A stretch of 7,865 nt of DNA from Desulfarculus sp. (GCA_020216625.1 JAIUYB010000083.1:1-7865); one strand, 5' to 3'; shown: positions 1 through 6,000, counted from the first letter of the stretch. Program-made: numbers and translations. Notes: generated from the letters alone by a model not told the origin.

Positions 1-145
1 TGGCCAGGCATCCCAGGCCCAGGAGGTCTACCTGGCCTTGGCCAAGCAGGAAAAAGACCTCACCGTGAGCCAACTGGCCCGCCAGCGCCTGGTGGCCCTG
101 GGCGTGGCCCCCGAGTCCCTGCCCGCCCCGGCCTCGGTGCAGTAA
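1..145 (+). CDS. C-terminal end of a TPR-like or helical-repeat protein (5' partial)
   Basis: Only the last 47 residues are in the window. They are read from base 2 and end at TAA (143-145). The residues are rich in Ala, Gln and Leu, with a helix-turn-helix look (EVYLALAKQEKD, then LARQRLVALG) and a Pro/Ala-rich tail. This resembles the last helices of tetratricopeptide or YfgM-like proteins, where a pair of helices ends in a repeat of the type 'LARxRLxxLG'. No catalytic motif is visible, and the family is a guess from composition and helix pattern. It is the only plus-strand gene and converges on the oxidoreductase gene that ends at 290. Codon third positions are strongly G/C, as in the neighbouring genes, which supports it being real coding sequence. 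Confidence 0.6.
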   Translation, partial: GQASQAQEVYLALAKQEKDLTVSQLARQRLVALGVAPESLPAPASVQ

Positions 146-162
146 GAGAATAAGAGTAAGAG
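143..162 (+). repeat. Three TAAGAG hexamers at the gene end
   Basis: TAAGAG occurs at 143-148, 151-156 and 157-162. The first copy includes the stop codon of the partial plus-strand gene. The tract leads directly into the long hairpin that follows. It is short and may be simple slippage; no function is visible. Confidence 0.5.
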
Positions 163-164
163 TG

Positions 165-199
165 GGCGAACCCTTTTTCGTGCCGAAAAAGGGTTCGCC
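165..199. terminator. Perfect 16-bp hairpin between convergent genes, probable bidirectional terminator
   Basis: The arms GGCGAACCCTTTTTCG (165-180) and CGAAAAAGGGTTCGCC (184-199) are perfectly complementary around a 3-base loop, TGC. The stem lies 19 bases after the stop of the plus-strand gene and downstream of the minus-strand oxidoreductase. It can therefore serve transcripts from both sides. There is no U-tract outside the stem; the T/A run is inside it. It is not a textbook intrinsic terminator but a strong hairpin in the right place. Confidence 0.6.
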
Positions 200-202
200 T
201 CA

Positions 203-227
203 CCCCAGCCAGCAAAGCTGGCTAGGG
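203..227. repeat. Second inverted repeat next to the terminator hairpin
   Basis: CCCCAGCCAGC (203-213) pairs with GCTGGCTAGGG (217-227) around AAA, with one C/A mismatch. It follows the previous hairpin after three bases. Two tight hairpins side by side in a convergent gap suggest either a compound terminator or a copy of a dispersed extragenic palindromic element. No second copy is seen in this window. Confidence 0.45.
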
Positions 228-289
228 CCCCCCGGCCCCACACCTCCTCCTAAAAAGGCGAGGGTTTGACCGCTAGGGTCGAGTCGCGC

Positions 290-1657
290 CTACTGTTTCA
301 GCTCCCGCGCGAGGCGGTCCGCGCAGAAATTCGTCGCCTCGGCCAGGCTGGGGTGCAGGTAGGGGATCGCGGCGATGTCCCGGGGCCTGCCCCCCAGCGT
401 CATGGCCACCGCCACGTCATGGATCATCTCCGCCGCGTTGGGCGCGACCAGCTCCGCCCCCACGATCAGCCCGGTGTCACGGTCGGCCCGCATGGTCATG
501 AAACCGCGCAAGGGCTGGGGATAGGTGCGGGCCACGCCCATCTCGCTCAAAACCTGGGTGGCCTCGGCGAAGCGGAGGCCGGCGTGGTGGGCCTGGCCGT
601 GGTTCAGCCCCACCCGGGCGAACTGGGGGTCGGTGTAGACCGCCCGGGGCAGCACCCGGTCGTCCAGGGCCCTTGCCTCGGGGTGGGTGGCGTTGTGGCC
701 GGCCACCTCGCCCTGCACAACGGCCAGGTTCACCACCATCGGCCCGCCGGTCACGTCCCCGGCCGCGAAGATATGGGGCTGGCTGGTGCGCATGAATTGG
801 TCCACCGCCACCGCACCGCCCTTGACCGCCACCCCGGCCGCCGCCAGGTTCAGGCCCTCCAGGTTGGGCCGCCGGCCCAGGGCCGCCAGGACGGCCTCGG
901 CTTCCAATTCGAAGGGCTGATCATGGTGCAGGAAGGAGAGCCGCCAGCCCCCGCCGGCCGGCCGCACCGCCTGGAGCTGGGTGTCGGTGAAGACCTTGAC
1001 ACCATCGTCTTCCAGGGCCTCCTTCATCACCTGGCCCACCGACTGGTCCTCGTTGCTTAAAAGTTGCCCGCTGCGCTGCACCAGGCTCACCGCCACCCCC
1101 ATCCGGGCGGCGAACTGGGCCAGCTCCAGGGCGATGGCCCCGCCGCCCAGCACCAGCAGCGAGGCTGGCAGGGCCTCCAGTTCCATGAAGCTCTCGGCCA
1201 CCAAAGGGCTGGCCGCGGCCAAGCCCTCCAGGGCCGGCATCACCTCGCGGCTGCCGGTGGCGATGACGATCTTCTCGGCCGTGACCCGGCGGCCGTTGAC
1301 CTCCAGGGTGTGGGGGTCCACGAACGCCGCCCGCCCCGGGATCACCTCCAGGCCCTGGGCGATCTTGGCCTGCACCGCCTGGACCCGGTTGCCGGCCAAA
1401 AACTCCACCACCTGGCGCTTGTGGCCCAACACACCGGGATAGGCCGCGCGGCCGTCGGCCCCGCGCTCACGGATCAGGGCCGCGTGGTGCAGCAGGGTCT
1501 TGCTGGGCATGCAGCCAGCCAGGATGCACAACCCACCCAGGCGGCCGGCCTCGGCCATGGCCACCCGCGCCCCGCTCTTGAGCGCGGTGGTGGCGGCGGT
1601 GAAGCCGCCGCTGCCGCCCCCGCCGATGATGAAGACGTCGTAGTCGAACCCGCTCAT
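290..1657 (-). CDS. FAD-dependent pyridine nucleotide-disulfide oxidoreductase (dihydrolipoyl dehydrogenase/mercuric reductase-like)
   Basis: This 455-residue cytoplasmic flavoprotein belongs to the class I disulfide reductases, which pass electrons from NAD(P)H through FAD to a redox-active cysteine pair. The FAD-binding fingerprint IIGGGGSGG is at 10-18. The active-site pair is C44 and C49 in GGLCILAGCMPSK. The second nucleotide fold, LGGGAIALELA, is near 170-180, and the FAD-binding AAGD is at 298-301. The catalytic dyad H435/E440 lies in the C-terminal dimerisation domain (HPSLAE). The strand after the second fold reads SLVQRSG, with Q/R where NAD-specific lipoamide dehydrogenases usually carry Glu. 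That hints at NADPH preference. The second fold also has Ala at the third glycine. There is no N-terminal metal-binding domain and no C-terminal Cys pair, so mercuric reductase is unlikely. No lipoyl-complex genes are nearby, so the true substrate is unknown. The ATG overlaps the upstream stop as ATGA and has AGGAGGG ahead of it, indicating translational coupling. Confidence 0.93.
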   Translation of the reverse strand: MSGFDYDVFIIGGGGSGGFTAATTALKSGARVAMAEAGRLGGLCILAGCMPSKTLLHHAALIRERGADGRAAYPGVLGHKRQVVEFLAGNRVQAVQAKIAQGLEVIPGRAAFVDPHTLEVNGRRVTAEKIVIATGSREVMPALEGLAAASPLVAESFMELEALPASLLVLGGGAIALELAQFAARMGVAVSLVQRSGQLLSNEDQSVGQVMKEALEDDGVKVFTDTQLQAVRPAGGGWRLSFLHHDQPFELEAEAVLAALGRRPNLEGLNLAAAGVAVKGGAVAVDQFMRTSQPHIFAAGDVTGGPMVVNLAVVQGEVAGHNATHPEARALDDRVLPRAVYTDPQFARVGLNHGQAHHAGLRFAEATQVLSEMGVARTYPQPLRGFMTMRADRDTGLIVGAELVAPNAAEMIHDVAVAMTLGGRPRDIAAIPYLHPSLAEATNFCADRLARELKQ

Positions 1658-2700
1658 GACTGTCCGCCCTCCTGGTTGCGCAGGAACCGGCGCGCCCGCT
1701 TGCGGGCCAGTTCGCGCAAATCCACCACCTGATCCTTCTCGTCGACGATCTCCGAACCCACCAGGGTCTCCAACACGTCCTCCAAGGTCAGCAGGCCCAT
1801 GATTCCCCCATACTCGTCCACCACCAGGCAGAGGTGCTCGCGGTGGCGCAGGAAGGAATTCAGGAGATCCAGGGCGTTGGCCGAGGGTGGCACGAAGCGC
1901 ACCCGCTTGGCCAGCTTGAGCAGGCGCTGGTCATTCTGCCGCCAGTCGCGCGATAAAACCTCGCCCTTGAGCACGTAGCCGATCACTTCGTCGGGGGTGC
2001 CGACATAGACCGGCACCCGCGAGAAGGGCCAGGTGCGGGCCTGGTCCGCCACCTGGCTCAGGCGCTGGCTGCCATCCACGCTGAACATCACCGTGCGCGG
2101 GGTCATGATCTCCCCGGCCTTGACCTCCTCCAGGGCGATGATGTTCTGGATCAGGTCGTGCTCCAGCTTGCTGATTTCGCCCCCGCGCTCGCCCAGCCGC
2201 GCCGCGGCCAGAATCTCCTGCTCGCTGATCAGGTGGACGGCGCCGCGCCGCTTGGTCACGCTGCTGGTCAACGCCTGGGTCAGCCAGATCAGGGGTTTTA
2301 GCACGGTCACCATCACCGTCAGCGGACCCACGGCCCAGCGCCAGAGGCCGCGCCAGTGCACCGCGCCCAGGGTCTTGGGCAGGATTTCCGAAAACATTAG
2401 GATGCCCAGGGTGAAGACCGCCGAAAAGGCCAGCAATGATCCCGCCCCCCAGACCTCCCCCGCCGCCCAGCCAGCCAGGGCCGCGCCGCCGGTGTTGGCC
2501 AGGGTGTTCAGGATCAGGATCGCCGCCAGCGGGGTCTCGATCTGAGCCTTGAGCTTCTTCATGGCCAGGGCCTGGCGCGAGCCCTCTGCTGCCTCCGCCT
2601 CCAGGGTGATGGCCCGCGTGGAATAGAGCACCGATTCCAGCAGGGAGCAGAAAAAGGACACCCCCACCGTCACCGCCACCGCCAGCACCAGAGTCAACAT
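1654..2700 (-). CDS. CNNM/CorC-family membrane protein with DUF21 and tandem CBS domains, short form
   Basis: This 348-residue inner-membrane protein belongs to the family linked to Mg2+/Co2+ export. The N-terminal CNNM (DUF21) domain covers about 1-150, with four hydrophobic stretches near 1-25, 55-80, 87-113 and 119-145. Family motifs are visible: FFCSLLESVLYS near 16-27, the Asn-containing LNTLANTGGAAL near 64-75, and FSEILPKTLG near 103-112. A CBS pair follows, with GEIMTPRTVMF near 197-206 and LVVDEYGGIMGLLTLEDVLE near 292-311. The protein ends soon after the second CBS and lacks the usual C-terminal CorC/HlyC transporter-associated domain. I chose the ATG at 2700 because GGAG sits 7 bases before it and the protein opens directly into the first membrane helix. 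The longer frame from 2817 adds Arg/Pro-rich residues with no family resemblance and runs through a dyad. Its stop overlaps the next gene's ATG. Confidence 0.9.
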   Translation of the reverse strand: MLTLVLAVAVTVGVSFFCSLLESVLYSTRAITLEAEAAEGSRQALAMKKLKAQIETPLAAILILNTLANTGGAALAGWAAGEVWGAGSLLAFSAVFTLGILMFSEILPKTLGAVHWRGLWRWAVGPLTVMVTVLKPLIWLTQALTSSVTKRRGAVHLISEQEILAAARLGERGGEISKLEHDLIQNIIALEEVKAGEIMTPRTVMFSVDGSQRLSQVADQARTWPFSRVPVYVGTPDEVIGYVLKGEVLSRDWRQNDQRLLKLAKRVRFVPPSANALDLLNSFLRHREHLCLVVDEYGGIMGLLTLEDVLETLVGSEIVDEKDQVVDLRELARKRARRFLRNQEGGQS

Positions 2701-2850
2701 GGTCTTTCTCCAGCCGTAATGACTGATATTAAAGGATACCATGCCGGCGCTGGTTTTTTGCGCCCACGCCTTCGGAGGACTGACCAAGCGTCGACGCCCC
2801 GGACGGCGCGGGGCCATCCGGGGCGTCGCGGCGCGGCGGGATGAGGCGAA
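2701..2850. other. Gap between dctM and the CNNM gene
   Basis: 150 bases without a gene. It holds a strong GC dyad (listed separately). On the minus strand it also has a short A/T-rich stretch (CCTTTAATATCAG, about 2720-2732) about 30 bases before the CNNM start. That stretch could contain a -10 element, but I see no convincing -35. The CNNM/oxidoreductase pair probably has its own promoter here, which is inferred from the gap and dyad rather than from clear promoter boxes. Confidence 0.35.
2793..2827 (-). terminator. GC-rich 11-bp dyad after dctM, possible operon-end hairpin
   Basis: GACGCCCCGGA (2793-2803) and TCCGGGGCGTC (2817-2827) are perfectly complementary around a 13-base loop. The hairpin lies 23 bases after the dctM stop on the minus strand. 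No U-run follows, so it may stabilise the TRAP mRNA 3' end or act with Rho rather than as a classical intrinsic terminator. Confidence 0.45.
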
Positions 2851-4158
2851 TCAGGCCCCGCGCATCAATTGCGGCAGCCAGGTGATCAACTCCGGCCAGG
2901 CGATGAACAACGCCGTGGCCAGCACCAGGGCCCAGAGAAAGGGCAGCGAGCCCCGGAAGATCTCCTCCAAGGGGGTGCGCAGGTCCACTCCATGGACCAC
3001 ATAGGCGTTGATTCCCACCGGCGGGGTGATGACCCCCATCTGGGTTACCAGCACGATGATGACTCCGAACCAGATGGGGTCGTAGCCCAGACCCATCACC
3101 ACCGGGTGGAAGATGGGGATGGTGAGCATGATCAGGGCCAGGGCATCGATGAAGCAGCCGCCCAGCAGGTAGATGGCCACGATCAGGCCCATCACCGCCC
3201 AACCCGGCCAGGCCAGGCCCCGCACCCAGGCCGCGGCGGCCATGGGGATGCCGGTGACGGCCAGGAAATGGCCAAAGATCACCGCGCCGGCCACCAGCAT
3301 CAGGACCATGCAGGAGGTGCGCAGGGACTCCACCAGCGACTTGACCAGCTTGGCCCAGGGCAGCAACCGCCGGGCCCAGGCGGTGATCAGCATCCCGGCC
3401 GCCCCCACCCCGCCGGCCTCGGTGGGGGTGAACAGACCGGTGAAGAGCCCGCCCATCACCAAGGCGAAGACAGCCAGGGTCTCGGAGAGGTTGCCCAGGC
3501 TTCTGACCCGGGTGGGCCAGTCGCTCTTCTCCCCGGCCGGACCCAACTGGGGCCGCCGAGCGCAGACCAGGGCCACGGTGAGCACGAACATCAGGCTGAC
3601 GATCACCGAGGGAATCAGGGCCGCCACGAACAGGGCGCCGATGGATTGCTCGGTGAGGATGCCATAAACCAACAGCACCACCGAGGGCGGCACCAGCATC
3701 CCCAGCCCGCCTCCGCTGGCCACCACCCCGGTGGCCAGACGAGGATGGTAGCCGTAGCGGCGCATCTCGGGCAGGCCCACCGTGGCCATGGTGGCCGCCG
3801 TGGCCGGGCTGGAGCCGCAGACCGCGCCGAAGGCGCAGCAGGCCAGCACCGTGGCCGTGGCCAGACCGCCGCGGTAGGAGCCCACCAGCTTGTAGGCCGA
3901 GTCATAAAGCCGGCGGCTGATGCCGGCGTTGAAGGCGATCTGCCCCATCAGGATGAACAGGGGCACGATGGTCAGGCCGTAGGAGGAGAAGACCCCGTAG
4001 TAATCGCGGGCCAGCAGTTTCAGGGCCGGCTCCAGGCCGCGCACCAGGGCGAAGCCGCAGAAGCCCACCATGGCCATGACATAGGCGATGGGCGCGCGCG
4101 AGAAAAACATGGCCACCAGGACCGCCACTCCCAGCAGTCCGATCAGGACCGGGCTCAT
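2851..4158 (-). CDS. dctM: TRAP transporter large permease, DctM subunit
   Basis: This 435-residue polytopic membrane protein is the transport channel of a tripartite ATP-independent periplasmic (TRAP) transporter. Such systems import organic acids with a sodium gradient. Nearly the whole length is hydrophobic helices, and 435 residues is normal for a stand-alone DctM. Family-typical stretches include GLTIVPLFILMGQIAFNAG near 61-79, the small-residue region AFGAVCGSSPATAATMATVG near 109-128, GGGLGMLVPPSVVLLVYG, a mid-protein FTPTEAGGVGAAG, and a C-terminal QMGVITPPVGINAYVV. The start ATG overlaps the dctQ stop as ATGA, the standard arrangement for coupled QM synthesis. It is not fused to DctQ. 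Substrate cannot be read from this subunit. A GC-rich dyad follows its stop. Confidence 0.97.
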   Translation of the reverse strand: MSPVLIGLLGVAVLVAMFFSRAPIAYVMAMVGFCGFALVRGLEPALKLLARDYYGVFSSYGLTIVPLFILMGQIAFNAGISRRLYDSAYKLVGSYRGGLATATVLACCAFGAVCGSSPATAATMATVGLPEMRRYGYHPRLATGVVASGGGLGMLVPPSVVLLVYGILTEQSIGALFVAALIPSVIVSLMFVLTVALVCARRPQLGPAGEKSDWPTRVRSLGNLSETLAVFALVMGGLFTGLFTPTEAGGVGAAGMLITAWARRLLPWAKLVKSLVESLRTSCMVLMLVAGAVIFGHFLAVTGIPMAAAAWVRGLAWPGWAVMGLIVAIYLLGGCFIDALALIMLTIPIFHPVVMGLGYDPIWFGVIIVLVTQMGVITPPVGINAYVVHGVDLRTPLEEIFRGSLPFLWALVLATALFIAWPELITWLPQLMRGA

Positions 4159-4640
4159 GGCCGCACCACCCTTCTAACCGAAGCCGCGAGATCGGCGGCC
4201 AGGGTCAGGGCCAGACCGGCGAAGGCCATGGCGATCAGCCGCAGGATGAAGTGCAGCGGCAAGCCCAGGCTCATGCTCAGCTCGCCGTTGTCCTGAAGCT
4301 GGCCGGCGTAGAGCCAGGACTGCCAGGCCACCACCGCGAAGAAGGCCAGGCAGGCCAGATGGCCCAGGCCGTCCACCAGGGCCGCCGCCCGCTCGGGCAG
4401 ACGGCGCACCAGCATGTCCAGCGCCACATGGCCGCGCTCGCGCTGGGTCACCGGCAGGCTCAGACCCAGCATCAGGGTGGCCAACAGCGAGACCCCCTCC
4501 ACCAGGCCCCACAGGGGCCGGTCGACGGCCCGGCAGACCACGTCCACGCAGGTGACCAGCATCATGGCCGCCAGGGCGGCCGCGCCCAAATACTTGAACG
4601 CGGCCACCATGGCGTCGATCGCTTTTTCCAGGGCTGACAT
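4155..4640 (-). CDS. dctQ: TRAP transporter small permease, DctQ subunit
   Basis: This 161-residue membrane protein is the small partner of DctM; together they form the TRAP membrane complex. Four hydrophobic segments are visible, near 14-36, 45-63, 87-108 and 127-150. The family core DVVCRAVDRPLWGLVEGVS followed by LPVTQRERGHVALDML is present. In this subunit the Arg/Glu/His stretch after the second helix is conserved. I chose the ATG at 4640 (MSALEKAID) because a G-rich Shine-Dalgarno (AGGGGGG) lies 8 bases upstream and the first helix then begins at the usual place. The longer frame from 4709 runs into the dctP coding region and adds Arg/Pro-rich residues. Only 13 bases separate it from dctP, and it overlaps dctM by 4. 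Confidence 0.95.
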   Translation of the reverse strand: MSALEKAIDAMVAAFKYLGAAALAAMMLVTCVDVVCRAVDRPLWGLVEGVSLLATLMLGLSLPVTQRERGHVALDMLVRRLPERAAALVDGLGHLACLAFFAVVAWQSWLYAGQLQDNGELSMSLGLPLHFILRLIAMAFAGLALTLAADLAASVRRVVRP

Positions 4641-4653
4641 CCGCCCATCCCCC

Positions 4654-5679
4654 CTAGCGCCCGGCCTCGGCCAGGGCCTTTTGGGCCGCCGCCAGGATGC
4701 CAGCGCCATCCAGGCCCTTGGCCTTCATCCGCCCCGCGTACTCCTCCAGCACCGGCTGGGCGGCCTGACGCCAGGCCTCGGCCTGGGTCGCGTCGGGAGT
4801 GATGACTTCGCGGCCGCCCTGGGCCAGGAAGAACTCCAGGCCCTTGGCGTCGGCCTCGTCCCAGGCCTGGCCGTGGCGGTCGGCCCACTCCAGGTTGACC
4901 TTGGCGATGATCTGGCGCACGTCGGCGGGCAGGGCCTGCCAACGCTCCTGGTTCATGACCAGGAAGAAGGCGGTGGTGTAGCCCACGCTGCTCAGGTCGG
5001 TGGCGTAGTTGACCACCTCGCCCAGCTTCCAGCCCAGGTTGGACTCGCGGGGGTAGATGGAGCCGTCCACCACGCCTTTTTCCAGGGCCTGGTAGGCCTC
5101 GGGCATGGCCAGGGCCACCGGCACCCCGCCCAGGGCCTTGACCAGGTTGGCGCTGGTGCCGGTGGCGCGGATCTTGAGGCCCTTGAGGTCGTCCAGGGAC
5201 TTAACCGGCTTCTTGCGGGTGTGCAGCCAGCCCGGGCCATGGGCGTGCAGGTACATCACCTGCACCTGCTTCAGCTCGGCCGGCTTGAGCTCGGCGGCCA
5301 GGCGGTTGGCCACCTTGGTGGCCGCCACGCCGTTGGGATGGCCCAGGGGCAGGTCCACCGCCTCCATCACCGGGAAGCGGCCCCGGGTGTAGGCGAAACA
5401 GCTCATGCCCAGATCGGCCATGCCGTTGACCACGCCGTCGAAGGTCTGCTCGGCCTTGAGCAGGGTGGAACCGGGCAGATACTGAAAGGTCACCCGGCCG
5501 TTGGTCTGGCGGGTGATCTCCTCGCACCAGGCCTGGGCCAAGAGCGAGTGGGCGTGGCTGGGGGGGAAGAAGTTGCTGTAGGTCAGATTGATGGCCTCGG
5601 CGGCCTGGGCCGGGGCGGGCTGAGCGGCGGCCAGGGGAGCGGCCAGGCACAGGCACAACAGAGCGAGTCGGGTCAACAT
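4654..5679 (-). CDS. dctP: TRAP transporter periplasmic solute-binding protein, DctP family
   Basis: This 341-residue secreted protein captures the substrate in the periplasm and delivers it to DctQM. A typical signal peptide is at the start: R4, a Leu/Ala core at 5-18, then Ala-rich cleavage positions around 19-28. The mature part shows DctP signatures. LPGSTLLKAEQTFDGVVNGMADLG is interrupted here only for description: it starts near 68. The ligand-contacting arginine is R171 in LKGLKIRATG. It is followed by ALGGVPVALAMPEAYQALEKGVVDG (near 182-206). The arginine normally salt-bridges a carboxylate, so the ligand is probably an organic acid. Which acid cannot be read directly. I prefer the ATG at 5679 because GGAGG lies 6 bases upstream. 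An in-frame TTG at 5685 abuts that GGAGG and is too close. The gene is first in the operon and preceded by a long leader with a terminator hairpin. Confidence 0.96.
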   Translation of the reverse strand: MLTRLALLCLCLAAPLAAAQPAPAQAAEAINLTYSNFFPPSHAHSLLAQAWCEEITRQTNGRVTFQYLPGSTLLKAEQTFDGVVNGMADLGMSCFAYTRGRFPVMEAVDLPLGHPNGVAATKVANRLAAELKPAELKQVQVMYLHAHGPGWLHTRKKPVKSLDDLKGLKIRATGTSANLVKALGGVPVALAMPEAYQALEKGVVDGSIYPRESNLGWKLGEVVNYATDLSSVGYTTAFFLVMNQERWQALPADVRQIIAKVNLEWADRHGQAWDEADAKGLEFFLAQGGREVITPDATQAEAWRQAAQPVLEEYAGRMKAKGLDGAGILAAAQKALAEAGR

Positions 5680-5795
5680 GATCAACCTCCACGGGAACGC
5701 GAGGGAGAGGCGGCGCCGGGCCGGGAAAAGGCCCCATCGCGGGCGGTGTTCAGCGCCTTTTGGTTGCGCGGGAAGTATTCGTATTCTACGGGGTG

Positions 5796-5825
5796 AAAAA
5801 GATTATCGGCCCGAGGGCCGATAAT
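5796..5825 (-). terminator. Intrinsic terminator before dctP
   Basis: On the minus strand ATTATCGGCC (5825-5816) and GGCCGATAAT (5811-5802) form a perfect 10-bp stem with a CTCG tetraloop. After one C come five U residues (5800-5796). On the plus strand no T-run follows, so it works for leftward transcription only. It lies 172 bases past the methyltransferase stop and about 115 bases before dctP. It must be read through, or bypassed by a promoter to its left, for dctP to be expressed. A box TAGAAT (5788-5783, minus) lies to its left but has no recognisable -35. Confidence 0.8.
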
Positions 5826-5877
5826 AATAGGCGTAGGAATAAGCACGCACCGCGTTATCGCTCGTCCGGCTGGTCAT
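5803..5877 (-). CDS. Candidate 24-residue tyrosine-rich leader peptide
   Basis: An ATG at 5877 opens a 24-codon frame ending at TAA (5805-5803). Residues 13-19 read YSYAYYY: five Tyr among seven, encoded TAT, TAC, TAT, TAT, TAT. The run of three covers 5829-5821, overlapping the 5' arm of the intrinsic terminator (5825-5816), and the stop codon lies in its 3' arm. Control-codon runs next to a terminator define leader peptides of amino-acid attenuators, such as the Phe-rich pheA leader of enterobacteria. A ribosome waiting at the Tyr codons would cover the 5' arm and prevent termination. Weak points: no Shine-Dalgarno precedes the ATG. An in-frame GTG at 5895 has GGGAG 10 bases upstream and would give 30 residues. 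The Tyr run could also be a chance result of an A/T-rich stem. Confidence 0.4.
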   Translation of the reverse strand: MTSRTSDNAVRAYSYAYYYRPSGR

Positions 5878-5961
5878 GTCAGCGGCGATGGTCACGACGG
5901 CGTTGCTCCCAGAAGCGCGATCAGTGCTGCGTCAAGGTTGAGCGGGGGCCCGGAGGCCGCC

Positions 5962-5997
5962 ACGCCCGACCTTTGTAGCCGCTTCGTGGTCGGGTGT
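5962..5997. promoter_or_regulatory. Inverted repeat across the dctP leader promoter, possible operator
   Basis: ACGCCCGACC (5962-5971) and GGTCGGGTGT (5988-5997) are complementary at nine of ten positions, the tenth being a G/T wobble, with 16 bases between them. One half overlaps the -35 box and the other covers the expected start site, so a dimeric regulator binding here would block the promoter. Alternatively it is a hairpin at the 3' end of the methyltransferase mRNA; no U-run follows it. Confidence 0.4.
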
Positions 5998-6000
5998 CAA
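5972..6000 (-). promoter_or_regulatory. Sigma70-like promoter for the TRAP leader
   Basis: On the minus strand TTGACA (6000-5995), a consensus -35 box, is followed after 17 bases by TACAAA (5977-5972), matching TATAAT at four of six. Transcription would start near 5965. The -35 box contains the TGA stop codon of the methyltransferase gene. Spacing and sequence are the best for a promoter in the whole window. Confidence 0.5.

Larger units (their letters stand above)
5680..5965 (-). promoter_or_regulatory. Long dctP leader with a candidate ribosome-mediated attenuator
   Basis: If the promoter at 5972-6000 is used, dctP mRNA starts near 5965 and has about 285 untranslated bases. The leader contains, in order, a candidate Tyr-rich peptide frame, an intrinsic terminator that overlaps that frame, and about 115 bases to dctP. 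The last part has a tandem hexamer (GTATTC twice on the plus strand, 5775-5786) and ends in the GGAGG of dctP (5686-5690). A weak antiterminator is possible: CGATAA in the peptide frame (codons for Asp-Asn) can pair with TTATCG of the terminator 5' arm, only 6 bp. I recognise no known riboswitch. The order of elements fits attenuation. The terminator could instead simply end methyltransferase transcripts. Confidence 0.45.

Noticed and set aside
28..243. 71-codon minus-strand frame starting GTG at 243, with AGGAGGAG adjacent
   Set aside because: The purine-rich tract touches the GTG, leaving no spacing. The frame runs through both hairpins and then antisense to the plus-strand gene, so the product is a translation of palindromes.
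266..1732. Two plus-strand open frames (266-1060 and 1064-1732) opposite the oxidoreductase
   Set aside because: His/Gly/Gln-rich products without motifs; the minus strand carries all catalytic motifs of the flavoprotein.
2701..2817. Longer N-terminus for the CNNM protein (start at 2817)
   Set aside because: The added residues are Arg/Pro-rich and encoded by the intergenic dyad; the ATG at 2700 has a proper GGAG and leads straight into the first helix.
2869..4296. 475-codon plus-strand open frame opposite dctM and dctQ
   Set aside because: Its product is dominated by Gly, Gln, His and Ala with no domain, as expected from the reverse of GC-rich codons. The opposite strand encodes clear TRAP permeases.
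4641..4709. Longer N-terminus for DctQ (start at 4709)
   Set aside because: It overlaps the end of dctP in another frame and adds basic residues atypical of the family; the ATG at 4640 has a Shine-Dalgarno.
4414..5796. 460-codon plus-strand open frame opposite dctP
   Set aside because: Low-complexity Gly/Leu/Gln/His product, antisense to a well-supported binding protein; a GC-bias shadow.
5682..5846. 54-codon minus-strand frame from a GTG, passing through the terminator to just before dctP
   Set aside because: Its middle looks somewhat protein-like, but there is no ribosome binding site, the frame spans the terminator, and its end is Arg/Ser/Pro/Gly low complexity. A decayed gene fragment cannot be excluded.
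5760..5978. 72-codon plus-strand frame in the intergenic region
   Set aside because: Arg/Cys/Ser-rich composition, no motif, no ribosome binding site, and it runs antisense to the better-supported leader elements.
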